This document shows, one piece after another, positions 7,983 to 16,401 of a DNA stretch of 64,000 bases (the first letter of the stretch is position 1; the number at the start of each line of letters is the position of its first letter). The translations under genes and the position numbers were made by a program. Under the pieces are notes generated by a model. It was not told where the DNA came from. It saw only the letters and a program-made list of their open reading frames with translations, and did no database searches. Source of the DNA: Syntrophaceae bacterium (GTDB lineage Bacteria > Desulfobacterota > Syntrophia > Syntrophales > UBA2192); the NCBI GenBank assembly GCA_013177795.1, contig JABLXY010000003.1, positions 637,578 to 701,577 on the forward strand, given 5' to 3'.

Positions 7983-9110
7983 TCAGACGCCGTGGGGCGC
8001 AAGGGACAGCCGGGGATCGAACCAGGCGAGGACCGTGCCGCTTTTCTCTCGCGCGTGGGCGTGGTAGAGGTCGGGGACGATCTCGAGCGTCACGTCCGCC
8101 CCGGCAGCCCGCAGTTCCTTCTCGCCCATTTTCGCCCTCCAGGCGGGGAACATCCAGTCCTTCGCCCCGTGCACCCAGTAGATGCGCCGCCCCTTCGCGT
8201 GCCGCATGTCGAGGGGAACCAGGATGCCCGAGAACGGGGCGAAGCACGCAAACGGCGTCTCCGCGTCGAGGGCGCGCTTGAGGGCGTAGGTGGCCCCGTC
8301 GGAGAGCCCCGTCAGCAGGATGCGGCCGCGGTCGATATTCCAGCGGTCGGCCGCGTAGGCAAGGGTCTTCTGCAGCAGCGCGGCGTCGGCGTCGGGCCCC
8401 AGGATCGACCACGTGATATTGTGGGACGTGGGGCAGGCGAGGGCAAAGCGCCGGCTACGCGCCTCGCGGAGCCACGTCCAGAGAAAGTCCCGCCCGTGGC
8501 CGAATCCCCCGTGCAGGGCGACCACCAGCGGCAGCGGCTCCGACCCCTCCCGGGTGTCGGGGATGTAGAACGAGACGCTCCCCCGGGCGTAGGGATCGTC
8601 CTCGAGGCCGCCGTGGAAGAGGCCCGCGGCGGGGTTCGCCCCCGGCTCGGTCAAGAAGTCGGACGCGCGGTCCCGGAGGTCGGGCTCGAGGAAATACCGG
8701 TTGACGGCGGGGGAAAACGGGCAGAGCGGCAGCAGGGCCTCCTGCATGCGGTGGATCCTCCGGCCTGCCTTCCGGAAGTTGACGAGCGAGGACTCGAGCC
8801 CCTCGCCCTGCGTCGCCGTCGCCAGGGCCTCGAGGCACTGCGCCGAGGCGTCCAGCAGGGCCCTGCGGAGAGGCTCCTCATCGGCCGGGGCGGGCGTTTC
8901 CTCCACGGACGCCCGGGCCTTCGCAAGCCCGTCCGCGAGCGGCGCGAACTGCGCCCGCAGCTGCGGCGCGATGCCGGGGAAGTAATGCCGCTGGGCCGAC
9001 TCGAAGGCCTCCAGCGCCGCAACGAGCCGCTCTGCGAGGGCTTCGATGGTTGCGGGGGCATCGGCTGCCAAGGCATCCGCCTCCTGTCCTGCCGGGGGTT
9101 TCTGATCCAC
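7983..9110 (-). CDS. alpha/beta-hydrolase (phospholipase/carboxylesterase type)
   Basis: 375 residues. Residues 1-165 are helical and unassigned. Residues 180-360 form an alpha/beta-hydrolase with oxyanion segment VVALHGGFGHGRDF, nucleophile S270 in GLSDG, probable acid D318 (VHGAKDWMFP) and H350 (PDLYHAHA). No signal peptide, so probably cytoplasmic. The helical N-terminal half makes it about twice the usual length for the family. It ends 20 bp before the minus-strand lipoprotein gene's stop region, so the two may form one transcript. Confidence 0.75.
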   Translation of the reverse strand: MDQKPPAGQEADALAADAPATIEALAERLVAALEAFESAQRHYFPGIAPQLRAQFAPLADGLAKARASVEETPAPADEEPLRRALLDASAQCLEALATATQGEGLESSLVNFRKAGRRIHRMQEALLPLCPFSPAVNRYFLEPDLRDRASDFLTEPGANPAAGLFHGGLEDDPYARGSVSFYIPDTREGSEPLPLVVALHGGFGHGRDFLWTWLREARSRRFALACPTSHNITWSILGPDADAALLQKTLAYAADRWNIDRGRILLTGLSDGATYALKRALDAETPFACFAPFSGILVPLDMRHAKGRRIYWVHGAKDWMFPAWRAKMGEKELRAAGADVTLEIVPDLYHAHAREKSGTVLAWFDPRLSLAPHGV

Positions 9111-9129
9111 GTGCCTCGCTGCCGGCCGG

Positions 9130-10827
9130 CTACCGGTCGATCGTGGCCTCGGAGACGTCGATGTGGGAGGCGATCTCGATCCGCCGGGGTGTGCGGTCGA
9201 GACCGGTACCGCCCGCCTTCGGGGTGAAGTAGAACACGTGTACGATCCTCAGGTCGGCCTGTTCCTCGCCGCTTGCAAGCTCCTTGTAGCCCCAGGCCCA
9301 TCCGTCCAGGCGGTATCCGCCGGGGTCGGCGAGCTGCCGTTCCGCCTCCTGAAGTGCGGTGTCGAAGGGCTTGACGCGGGCGATCTTCCGGACCCCCGCG
9401 ATCTCCCGCCAGGTCTTGGCGGCGCGGGCAACGGAGCCGTCGCTGTTCAGCACGACCCGGATCAGGCCGCCGTCGCCGAGGACGGGGGCGCTTTTCCCGT
9501 CGAGGTCGACCTCGCGCCTGTAGTGGAGGATCACGCTCTTCTGGCGCCGCGTCACGTCGTAGGTCCGGTTGGCGACGGGGACCGACTCGAGCATCATGCG
9601 GACCCCCTCGGGCCTCGCGGCGGCCTCGGCCAGGCCCATCTGCCGCAGGAACCGGTCCGCGCGGTCGAGATACGCGTCCTCCCCGAGTGGGCGGCCGATC
9701 GGGTCGAATGCCGTCCGCCCGATCAGGTGCACGGCGCCGCTCTTCGGGTCCACCCGCACGGCAAGCCCCATGGGCCCTTCCAAATCCGACGAGTGGAGCG
9801 CCCCGTCGATCTGCCGGTAGGCGAGGGCCTTGAGCGCATGCGGAAGCGGCATGGGCCGGAGGCTGTAGATGGGCGCCCACTGGGGGGAACCCTCGTCGGC
9901 GGCGGTTTCGGCATGGCCCGTCGAGCGGAAGGCAGCGGGGTATTGGGCGTGGTAGTGGGAGGTCACGAAGGGGCTCGGTGCCGGGGAGAACGCCGCGTCG
10001 AAAAGGGCCGTCCGCTCCACGTCAGGGCCTCCCCGCGTGATGCACACGGGCACCGTCCCCCGGCGGCCCCCGCGAAACCCCTCGATGAAGGCGTCCGCAA
10101 CACCGAAGCGGTTCGACGACCGGTCGTAGAGGTCCCAGACCCTGTCCGCATCCTCGGGGTCGCAGAAGGCGGCCGTTGAGAAGCCGCAGGCCATCCGGAG
10201 GCCCGGTGCGAGCATGGGGCCCCAGCGCTCGTAGGCGTTTCTGGAGAGCACCGTGTCCTGCGTGCCGTCGAACCCCTCGGGGCACCCGAACTCCGGCGCC
10301 GGCGCCGGACACTGCCTCGGCCCGTGGGCGAACACGGTCGAGGCGCACTGCCAGAAGTACCGCATGCCGTCGCCGATGCCCGTGCCGTTGCCGAGGCGCA
10401 TTTTCCCCGGGTCCACGACGTGGGACTCCGATGCGCTCTGGGGGCACCTCACGGGGTCCTTCCCGTTGGGTTCGGCGAGCCACGTCTCCGGCGTGCCGTG
10501 CGTGGCGCTGAAAAAGAGGTGCGCCGTCTCGACGCCGTTGTAGCGGTCCGTGTCCCTCCCCGCGGGATCGAGCGCAGGGTCGTGAAAGAAGGGCTCCGCG
10601 TAGCACAGCCCCTCGTGCATCGGGGTCTTCGGCGTCAGCGGGAACGGGGCGCGCGACAGGAAGCGCCCGGCCAGGTCCCGCGGGCTGCCGGGCGCGCCGG
10701 GGGCCGCACGGACCGTGAATTCCGGGGGACCGGGGAGGGCAGGCCGCTGCAGGGGAAGGCAGGCGGTGAGGGCCGAGGCCCCCAGGAAGGCCATCACCCC
10801 GAGGGTGCATCGCGTGATTGTCCGCAT
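9130..10827 (-). CDS. large lipoprotein with possible His-Cys dyad
   Basis: 565 residues. The N-terminus is a lipoprotein signal (basic MRTITR, hydrophobic core, lipobox LTAC with C23), so it is likely anchored in a membrane facing the periplasm or outside. A block FFSATHG (H110-G111) is followed 50 residues later by YFWQC (C161). That order and spacing recall clan CD-type cysteine peptidases and DUF6345-like proteins. The C-terminal third (about 440-560) is beta-rich. Eight further cysteines lie between residues 75 and 270. Family not certain. Confidence 0.65.
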   Translation of the reverse strand: MRTITRCTLGVMAFLGASALTACLPLQRPALPGPPEFTVRAAPGAPGSPRDLAGRFLSRAPFPLTPKTPMHEGLCYAEPFFHDPALDPAGRDTDRYNGVETAHLFFSATHGTPETWLAEPNGKDPVRCPQSASESHVVDPGKMRLGNGTGIGDGMRYFWQCASTVFAHGPRQCPAPAPEFGCPEGFDGTQDTVLSRNAYERWGPMLAPGLRMACGFSTAAFCDPEDADRVWDLYDRSSNRFGVADAFIEGFRGGRRGTVPVCITRGGPDVERTALFDAAFSPAPSPFVTSHYHAQYPAAFRSTGHAETAADEGSPQWAPIYSLRPMPLPHALKALAYRQIDGALHSSDLEGPMGLAVRVDPKSGAVHLIGRTAFDPIGRPLGEDAYLDRADRFLRQMGLAEAAARPEGVRMMLESVPVANRTYDVTRRQKSVILHYRREVDLDGKSAPVLGDGGLIRVVLNSDGSVARAAKTWREIAGVRKIARVKPFDTALQEAERQLADPGGYRLDGWAWGYKELASGEEQADLRIVHVFYFTPKAGGTGLDRTPRRIEIASHIDVSEATIDR

Positions 10828-10854
10828 GGTCGATAAGGGGGGTCGGGCCGACGG

Positions 10855-11031
10855 TTATTTCTTCTTTTCGATGGTTTTCGACTTGATCTTCTTGATCTCT
10901 TCCAGGAGTTCCGCTTTCGTGACGATTCCCTTGCGGTCCAGGAGGTTCACGAGGGCCTCCGACAGCACCACCTCGTAGACCATCATCTCCTTGATGTCCT
11001 CGAACTGCTCGGGATCGAGCTGCTTGCTCAT
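10855..11031 (-). CDS. 58-aa helical hypothetical protein
   Basis: Starts at ATG 11031, preceded by GGAGGAACCTGCC on the minus strand, a good ribosome site. The sequence is entirely helical with a Lys-rich tail (EEIKKIKSKTIEKKK). The segment GIVTKAELLEEIKKIK matches the usual C-terminal pattern of small proteins annotated as hypothetical in deltaproteobacteria. It lies between the lipoprotein and DUF1846 genes. Function unknown. Confidence 0.65.
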   Translation of the reverse strand: MSKQLDPEQFEDIKEMMVYEVVLSEALVNLLDRKGIVTKAELLEEIKKIKSKTIEKKK

Positions 11032-11120
11032 GGCAGGTTCCTCCATTCTCGTCGGCGGGGCCGCGCCGCCCGCGGCGGGTGCCCTCATGCGCGTAGACTA
11101 TACCCGGGACGGCCGCGATT

Positions 11121-12638
11121 TCAAGAGACGAATAGGTCCTTTGTGGAAAAGTTGGGGTCGCTCGTCAGGTTCACCCCGAGGCGGCGCAGGCCCGCCTCGT
11201 CGCCCGGCGTGGGGATGTGCGTCATGTGCACCTCGCAGTTCTTCAGCTCCTTGAGCCGCTCGATGGCAAGCTGCGCGGCCGGGTTGGTCGCCGAGCTGAT
11301 CGAGAGGGCGATGAGCGTCTCCTCGAGATCGAGGCTGACGCTCTTCTCCTCGAGGATGCGCGTCTTGAGGTGCCGGACCGATTCGGTGATGGACTCGGGC
11401 AGCAGCTTGATCATGCCCGGGATGCCGGCCAGGTGCTTGATGGCGTGGATGACGACGCTCGATGCCGCGTGCAGCAGCGGCGAGTTGTTGCCCGTGACGA
11501 TGGTGCCGTCCTGCAGCTCGATGGCCGCACCGCAGTAAATGCCCTCGTCGCCCTTGTCCTGGGCCTGGGCCTCGCCGGCCGCCCGGCGGGCGGGCTCGAC
11601 GACGCGCCGGTTTTCCGGCACGAGCTGGAAGTCCTTGAGGAGCAGCTCGACTCTCTGCACCGTCTCGCGGTCGGCAAACCCCATGGCGTACTCGCATCGG
11701 TATCGGAAGTAGCGGCGGATGAGCTCCTGCTTGGCCGCCTCCCGGGTCACCGCGTCGTCGATGATGGCAAAACCGGCGCGGTTGACCCCCATGTCCGTGG
11801 GCGACTTGTAAAAGGACTCCCCGCCCGTGATCCGCTCCATGATGCGCCTGAGCAGCGGGAAGGCGTCCACGTCGCGGTTGTAGTTGACCGCGATCTTGCC
11901 GTAGGCCTCCAGGTGGAAGGGGTCGATGATGTTGAAGTCCCGGATGTCGGCCGTGGCGGCCTCGTAGGCCACGTTGACGGGGTGCTTGAGCGGGAGGTTC
12001 CAGATCGGGAAGGTCTCGAACTTTGCGTAGCCCGAGTGGATGCCCCTGCGGTAGTCGTGGTAGAGCTGGGAGAGGCAGGTGGCGAGCTTGCCGCTGCCGG
12101 GCCCCGGGCCCGTGACGACGACGAGGGGCTTTTCCGGCTCGATGTAGTCGTTGGCCCCGTAGCCCTCGTCACTCACGATGAGGTCCACGTCGGTGGGGTA
12201 GCCCTTCGTGAAGCGGTGCGTGTAGACCCGGACGCCGCGCCGCTCGAGCTTGTTCTTGAACTGCCGGGCAGCGGGCTGGTTCTCGAAGCGCGTGATCACG
12301 ACGCCCAGGACGCTGATGCCCCGGTTTCGCAGATCGTCGATGAGCTTCAGGGCGTCGGCATCGTAGGTGATGCCGAAATCGGCCCGGATCTTCTTGCGCT
12401 CGATGTCGCCCGCGAAGATGCACAGCAGCAGGTCCACCTTGTCCTTGAGGTGCTGCAGCAGCCGGAGCTTGACGTTGGGGTCGTAGCCCGGAAGGACCCG
12501 GGCGGCGTGGTAGTCGTACAGGAGCTTTCCCCCGAACTCGAGGTAGAGGCGGTTGCTGGTCCTGGCGACGCGCTCCAGGATCTCCGCCGACTGCTCCTCG
12601 ATGTACTTCTCGTTGTCGAACCCCACCTGCCCGGTCAT
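11121..12638 (-). CDS. DUF1846 family protein
   Basis: 505 residues from the ATG at 12638 (MTGQVGFDNEKYIEEQSAEI); ATG 12650 is also possible and the frame is open to 12809. The length and the segments LYLEFGGKLLYDYHAARVLPG, DVDLIVSDEGYG and VVTGPGPGSGKLATCL are characteristic of DUF1846, a conserved cytoplasmic family with a P-loop-like GPGSGK motif. Function remains unassigned. A GTTAC-N6-GTAAC dyad at 12654-12669 lies directly upstream and could be a regulator site. Confidence 0.85.
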   Translation of the reverse strand: MTGQVGFDNEKYIEEQSAEILERVARTSNRLYLEFGGKLLYDYHAARVLPGYDPNVKLRLLQHLKDKVDLLLCIFAGDIERKKIRADFGITYDADALKLIDDLRNRGISVLGVVITRFENQPAARQFKNKLERRGVRVYTHRFTKGYPTDVDLIVSDEGYGANDYIEPEKPLVVVTGPGPGSGKLATCLSQLYHDYRRGIHSGYAKFETFPIWNLPLKHPVNVAYEAATADIRDFNIIDPFHLEAYGKIAVNYNRDVDAFPLLRRIMERITGGESFYKSPTDMGVNRAGFAIIDDAVTREAAKQELIRRYFRYRCEYAMGFADRETVQRVELLLKDFQLVPENRRVVEPARRAAGEAQAQDKGDEGIYCGAAIELQDGTIVTGNNSPLLHAASSVVIHAIKHLAGIPGMIKLLPESITESVRHLKTRILEEKSVSLDLEETLIALSISSATNPAAQLAIERLKELKNCEVHMTHIPTPGDEAGLRRLGVNLTSDPNFSTKDLFVS

Positions 12639-13001
12639 CGCCGTCCTCATCGTGTTACGGAATTGTAACGGTGGGCACGTTAACGCGTTTTGGCCCTTTT
12701 GTAAAGCCCCTTGCTGAATTCCGGGAAGCCGGACGGGAGGGGATTTCCGCCTCCCCGTCTTTCTTCTTGACTTGCCTGCGGAGAGCCGATAATTGACAAA
12801 ATCATTCACCCCGGTCGGATCACGTCGGTACCAGCCCGCGCCGGTTCTCAGCGCCGCGGGCCGTGCATCCGCTTTCTTCCGGGGTCAAACCCGTGATGCG
12901 TCTCAGGCGCTTTTTGAAGCGTTGGGTCTTTTCCGTCAGCCGGAGGCTCGAGTCGTTTTGCAGCCGGCTGCCACAGCAAACCGTGCCGGAAGGAGGGGCG
13001 T
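12639..13001. other. intergenic region with one candidate promoter
   Basis: 363 bp between divergent genes. It contains the dyad at 12654-12669 and a possible plus-strand promoter (TTGACT 12767-12772, GATAAT 12788-12793, 15-bp spacer) that could drive the collagen-like gene. A long leader of about 200 bp follows with several GC-rich stems and the motif GTCAAACCCG. I could not match it to a known riboswitch. Confidence 0.3.
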
Positions 13002-13631
13002 ATGATGAAGCGGACGGTCCTGACGATCGCGGGAATCCTGCTTTCCGTGACGCTGATCGGCTACGCGGCGGCGACGGGAGGGGGCTATTACAGCCCGTTT
13101 CATTTCTTCAATAACCTCTGTCATTGGATAAAGGTCATCCCCGGACCCCCGGGGCCCCCCGGGCCGCAAGGGGAGCCGGGGCCGCCCGGGCCTGCAGGGC
13201 CGGCGGGGCCTCCAGGGCCGCAGGGTGAGCAGGGGCCTCCCGGACCGGCTGGACCCCAGGGGCCGCAGGGACCCCCGGGGACGGCGGCCGGGATCCAGAG
13301 GGTGGTGGCCGGCACGATCACCGTAAATGATAACGGGACGGAATTGGGGATCTTGAGGGGAAGCGGGTTTACGGTTTCGGTGCCGACTCAAACCGGGTTT
13401 TGCACGTTTGGAGGAGGTCAGCTGCCTTGCCGGTTTTACCTGATAACGTTTAATGAAGCATTCTTGGTGCCGCCCGTATGCACGGCGGCGCTCTATGGCA
13501 GTGATTCATTCCAAAAACAACCCGTCGCCATCATCGTTACAGGTGTGAACGAGAGTTCGCTAGGCATTCAGGTAGGGACTTATTCAGAAGGTCTGGGATA
13601 TTTCCCGTTCTCTTTCATATGTGCTCAGTGA
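13002..13631 (+). CDS. secreted collagen-like protein
   Basis: 209 residues from ATG 13002, preceded by GGAAGGAGGGGC. An N-terminal hydrophobic signal (residues 7-24) is followed by about 15 uninterrupted Gly-X-Y triplets (residues 48-93, rich in GPP, GPA and GPQ) that should form a collagen-type triple helix. A ~115-residue C-terminal beta-rich domain follows, with two Cys pairs ([11 protein letters not shown] and CAQ end). The C-domain resembles trimeric fibre heads. It is likely exported; the C-domain may set trimer register. A strong terminator follows. Confidence 0.75.
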   Translation: MMKRTVLTIAGILLSVTLIGYAAATGGGYYSPFHFFNNLCHWIKVIPGPPGPPGPQGEPGPPGPAGPAGPPGPQGEQGPPGPAGPQGPQGPPGTAAGIQRVVAGTITVNDNGTELGILRGSGFTVSVPTQTGFCTFGGGQLPCRFYLITFNEAFLVPPVCTAALYGSDSFQKQPVAIIVTGVNESSLGIQVGTYSEGLGYFPFSFICAQ

Positions 13632-13677
13632 CGGCGCGGACGAGCCTTTTCCGGGTGCGATGATTCGCAAGACGCAA

Positions 13678-13709
13678 AACGGGGCCGGCCGTATTCGGCC
13701 GGCCCCGTT
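13678..13709. terminator. strong GC-rich terminator
   Basis: A 13-bp perfect stem, AACGGGGCCGGCC (13678-13690) with GGCCGGCCCCGTT (13697-13709), around a 6-nt loop, followed by CATTTC. It can end both the collagen-like gene and the minus-strand genes coming from the right. Confidence 0.75.
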
Positions 13710-13757
13710 CATTTCAGGCCGGTCGTGAGGTTGGAGATCGCCAGCCGCGGGCTGTCA

Positions 13758-13967
13758 TCATTGGCTGGTCACGGCGGAATCAGCGTTGATGCGGTCTGCA
13801 GCGGGATGCACCACGGCCTTTTTCACCTTCTCCCACTTGACCGGAACATTGCACCCGGGACAGACCCCGGAGTAATACTTGGCCAGCTCCGCCTCATTGC
13901 CGTACACCGCCACGCCCTTGTAGGGGCATCCTGTGCTGTGACGGGCAAGATCCATCCATTTGTCCAT
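13758..13967 (-). CDS. 69-aa Cys-containing hypothetical protein
   Basis: Starts at ATG 13967 after AAGGAGATGGAGT on the minus strand. It has CPYKG and CPGCNVPVKW motifs, giving three cysteines that could bind a metal in a half zinc-ribbon manner. An extension to 14096 lacks a start signal. No family recognised. It follows the STAS gene by about 115 bp. Confidence 0.6.
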   Translation of the reverse strand: MDKWMDLARHSTGCPYKGVAVYGNEAELAKYYSGVCPGCNVPVKWEKVKKAVVHPAADRINADSAVTSQ

Positions 13968-14083
13968 ACTCCATCTCCTTTCACTTCCTGCTTGAGTCGC
14001 CGTTGCGGCACCACACGATGACGCGGCTGATACAGAGGGGCTCACAAGGTCTTTTCTCGGATGCCGGAGATGAACAGGTCCCG

Positions 14084-14404
14084 CTAGCCGGGCCATCCGG
14101 TCCGGCTGATGGTGAGACGCCCGTCGATCCTCATCAGCTGAAACAGCTTTTTGAGCTCGCGGGTGGCATTCTCGATAACCAGCTCACCCCTGTTTCTGCA
14201 GAGCTGGTTGAACAGCAGGAGGATCGTGTGGAGGCCGAGCGGGTCGATTGTGCGGACCCTGGCGAGATCCAGGACGAGCGCTTCGACGTCGTTCCGGGCG
14301 AATTCCTGGACCTGCCGGTGCATGAACTCCGCCTCGCTGGCCCTGAGATCCCCGTCGGGCGTGACGTATATGACTTTCTTTTCTTCGTCGCAGCGGATCA
14401 GCAT
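14084..14404 (-). CDS. STAS-domain protein (anti-sigma antagonist-like)
   Basis: 106 residues covering one STAS domain: strand VIYVTPDGDL, helix EFMHRQVQEFAR, strand ALVLDLARV and the motif TIDPLGLHTILLL. In SpoIIAA-type antagonists the loop reads D-S/T-x-G with a phosphorylatable Ser/Thr. Here it is D54-P55-L56-G57, so phospho-control is unlikely. No kinase or sigma gene is adjacent. It may be a constitutive partner-binding module. Confidence 0.75.
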   Translation of the reverse strand: MLIRCDEEKKVIYVTPDGDLRASEAEFMHRQVQEFARNDVEALVLDLARVRTIDPLGLHTILLLFNQLCRNRGELVIENATRELKKLFQLMRIDGRLTISRTGWPG

Positions 14405-14800
14405 TGGGTCATATCGCAGACTTGCACTGAAGGCTAGTTTTGTTCAAACCGCTGAATCAAGAGAAACAACATGCATGCCATATTTGTAACTTACTGAAAT
14501 AGAAGCATAATTCATAAATTGGAGGAAATTTCTGCATGCAGAAATGTAAAGAACGGCGACGGCGTGCCCGGCGGCGTGAGGGATGAATTTTGATATGTAT
14601 TTGAAATCATGAAGTTATTTTGATATCCGCGAACCCGTAAATGATCCCGACGGTTTTTCGAAAAGCCTGCAGCCGCCGATTTTTGTTGATACGAAAAAAG
14701 TATTAGAATGATGCCCCGGTAACGTTACATGTAACTGGGGACTGACAAAATATCCTGGAAGTGGCCCGGATTTCGCTCTGGCTTCCAGCCCCGGATGAGT
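14405..14800. other. AT-rich gene-free region
   Basis: 396 bp with no credible gene. It includes the perfect 12-bp dyad GTTACATGTAAC (14724-14735) and a TGGAAG...CTTCCA stem around 14756-14790. AT content is well above the flanks, so it is probably a promoter/leader region for the STAS gene plus junction DNA of the inserted block to the right. Confidence 0.4.
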
Positions 14801-14832
14801 GAAAAAGGCCGGCTCCCTGCGGAACCGGCCTT
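14801..14832 (-). terminator. terminator copy 1 (tRNA-Phe-type, remnant)
   Basis: Hairpin AAGGCCGG (14805-14812) with CCGGCCTT (14825-14832), and a U-run on the minus strand. The 32-bp sequence is repeated exactly at 16125-16156. In both places it directly precedes a tRNA-Phe 3'-end remnant, which is where a tRNA terminator would lie. Confidence 0.65.
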
Positions 14833-14835
14833 AAT

Positions 14836-14868
14836 ATTTTCCTATCGGTCAGGGCGGAGATGAACCGC
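14836..14868 (-). repeat. decayed tRNA-Phe att remnant 1
   Basis: ATTTTCCT, GGTCAGGGCGGAG and GAACCGC occur in the same order and spacing as in the prophage att core, with a few changed bases between them. This matches the 3' end and T-arm of tRNA-Phe on the minus strand. The last codons of the DUF4143 gene run through it. Confidence 0.6.
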
Positions 14869-16018
14869 TTCGGACAATGGCTTTGACCAAGTCCTTGAGA
14901 CTGACAAACCGGACCTCGACGTTCCCGTATTTCCGCTGGTAAGGTTTTTCGATGTCGGCGGCAACGAGAAAATTATTCCCTTTTTCGTAGATGCTTCTGA
15001 ATGACTGAAGCCCCGCGGGGTCGAAGTGCGCGGCGGACCACTTGCATTCGATGGCAACCGGGCTGCCCTTTCGACCGGCGAGGATGAAATCCACCTCTAG
15101 GCCACGCTTGTTTCGCCAGTAACGGATTTGACGATGTTGCAGGTGCGCGTGCATCTCGTTCAGCACGAAGTGCTCCCAGAGCGTGCCGAGATCCTCTTTT
15201 CGCAGCCGGTCCCATCCCTTGAAGTAACAGACGAAGCCCGTGTCGAATCCGTAGACACGCGGTGCCGAGACGATCTCGGTCGCCCTGTGGGTGCTGAACG
15301 GTTTCACGACGTGGAAGAGGTACGTGGCCTCCAGGACTGCCAGGTAGTTTGAAATGGTTGTCCGGCTGACCTCGCAGGGCCGGGCAAAGCGGGTCGCCTC
15401 GAAAATGCCCCCGCTCTGGGCCATGAGGAGCTCCACGAAACGCTGGAAGGCATGCCGCCGCTCGAGCCTGAAGAGTTCCTGGATGTCCTTTGCCCAGTAT
15501 GCGTCGATCCATTCCTGGATCCAGCGCTCGGGAAGGGTTTTCTCCAGGAAGAAAGGCGGCAACCCCCCGTGCAGCAGGCGATGCGGCAGGTCCGTATTGC
15601 CGAAATCCTCCAGATCGCTTTGCGTCATCGGTGTCAGCCAGATATCCAATTTTCTGCCCGCCAGCGTGTCCCGAAATCTTGCGGAGGCACCGAGCGTGGA
15701 CGATCCGGTCGCCAGGATGCGAATATCGGGGTAGTGATCGGCTGCAATCTTGAGCAGCTCCGATGGGTTTCCCAGCCGGTGGATCTCGTCCAGCACGACG
15801 CGCCGCCCCCGGTGTCCCTTCAGGAAACTTTCAGGGTCTTCCATCATCCGCCGTACAGAGGGCAGTTCGCAGTCATAGTAGTCCGCATCGGAGAAGCTTC
15901 TGCACAGCAGAGTCTTCCCTGTGCGGCGGACCCCGGAGAGCCAGAGAATGGACCGCTGCCAGCCCCGTTCAATTTTTTCCAGCCAGAATCTCCTGGTCTT
16001 GATTGCATCCGTTTTCAT
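14849..16018 (-). CDS. AAA ATPase with DUF4143
   Basis: 389 residues from ATG 16018; ATGs at 16030/16033 are possible. It has an N-terminal P-loop (WLSGVRRTGKT), a Walker B-like VVLDEIHRL, a sensor region LATGSS, a central winged-helix-like part and a C-terminal DUF4143 domain with a restriction-nuclease-like strand (EVDFILAG...AIECKW). Such ATPases are common in accessory DNA, with unclear roles. The gene sits alone between two tRNA-Phe remnants, and its last six codons are encoded by the left one. Confidence 0.8.
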   Translation of the reverse strand: MKTDAIKTRRFWLEKIERGWQRSILWLSGVRRTGKTLLCRSFSDADYYDCELPSVRRMMEDPESFLKGHRGRRVVLDEIHRLGNPSELLKIAADHYPDIRILATGSSTLGASARFRDTLAGRKLDIWLTPMTQSDLEDFGNTDLPHRLLHGGLPPFFLEKTLPERWIQEWIDAYWAKDIQELFRLERRHAFQRFVELLMAQSGGIFEATRFARPCEVSRTTISNYLAVLEATYLFHVVKPFSTHRATEIVSAPRVYGFDTGFVCYFKGWDRLRKEDLGTLWEHFVLNEMHAHLQHRQIRYWRNKRGLEVDFILAGRKGSPVAIECKWSAAHFDPAGLQSFRSIYEKGNNFLVAADIEKPYQRKYGNVEVRFVSLKDLVKAIVRSGSSPP

Positions 16019-16063
16019 GGTGAAAAGCATCATGCCATGCGTTTTTACCAAACGCAAGTACTA

Positions 16064-16088
16064 TTTCATTTGGTATCACCAAATGAAA
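16064..16088 (-). promoter_or_regulatory. operator-like dyad upstream of the ATPase gene
   Basis: TTTCATTTGGT (16064-16074) and ACCAAATGAAA (16078-16088) form a perfect 11-bp inverted repeat with a 3-bp centre. Extra half-sites TTTGGTATCA (near 16100) and TTTACCAAA (near 16045) flank it. Placement 46 bp upstream of the ATG fits a repressor site. Confidence 0.55.
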
Positions 16089-16124
16089 AGAACCTTGCTT
16101 TTGGTATCATCAGGAAAAGCCAAC

Positions 16125-16156
16125 GAAAAAGGCCGGCTCCCTGCGGAACCGGCCTT
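16125..16156 (-). terminator. terminator copy 2 (tRNA-Phe-type, remnant)
   Basis: Same 32-bp hairpin sequence as at 14801-14832, here with AAAAA on the plus side (UUUUU for minus-strand transcripts). It lies just downstream, in minus orientation, of the second tRNA-Phe remnant. Confidence 0.65.
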
Positions 16157-16161
16157 CGCAA

Positions 16162-16182
16162 TTTCCTGGTGGGTCAGGGCGG
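16162..16182 (-). repeat. tRNA-Phe att remnant 2
   Basis: TTTCCTGGTGGGTCAGGGCGG is identical to the first 21 bp of the tRNA-Phe 3' end (CCA, acceptor stem, start of T-arm) and its flank inside the prophage att core. The match stops there. It looks like the att scar of an earlier integrated element. Confidence 0.7.
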
Positions 16183-16187
16183 TATGA

Positions 16188-16401
16188 TCAGCAATTCTTC
16201 TCTTCCCTGCGGTCGATGAAATGAATGACCCGGTAATCTCCGTGCCGGTATCGGAAAAAGCCCCGAAAGATCCCCTTCAGAGGTTTTCCCGGGGCGAGGG
16301 GGTTTCCCGAAAGGTCATCGTCGACCTTGCCCACGATTTCCCGTGCGCGTGCCTTGCCCCGCCCACCCGAGGTCCTCGATCGCATCTTCATGCCAGACCA
16401 C
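16188..16401 (-). pseudogene. frameshifted RelE/ParE-type toxin gene
   Basis: The downstream part reads in one frame as a typical RelE C-terminus (NPLAPGKPLKG, FFRYRHGDYRVIHFID). The expected N-terminus (KVVWHEDAIEDLGWAG) is in another frame just upstream, from about GTG 16401. The break falls in a G-rich tract (GGGTGGGCGGGGC) near 16355. An unbroken frame from 16454 exists but its N-terminal 35 residues do not look like RelE. No antitoxin gene is evident upstream. Probably a dead toxin gene, unless the shift is a sequencing error. Confidence 0.6.

Noticed and set aside
12800..13001. Riboswitch in the leader of the collagen-like gene
   Set aside because: GTCAAACC-like bits recall the c-di-GMP type, but the conserved helices and the downstream GACGCAAAGC element are missing.
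13678..13709. Hairpin as an attachment site or small RNA
   Set aside because: Perfect stem with loop and short U-run between converging genes is simply explained as a bidirectional terminator.
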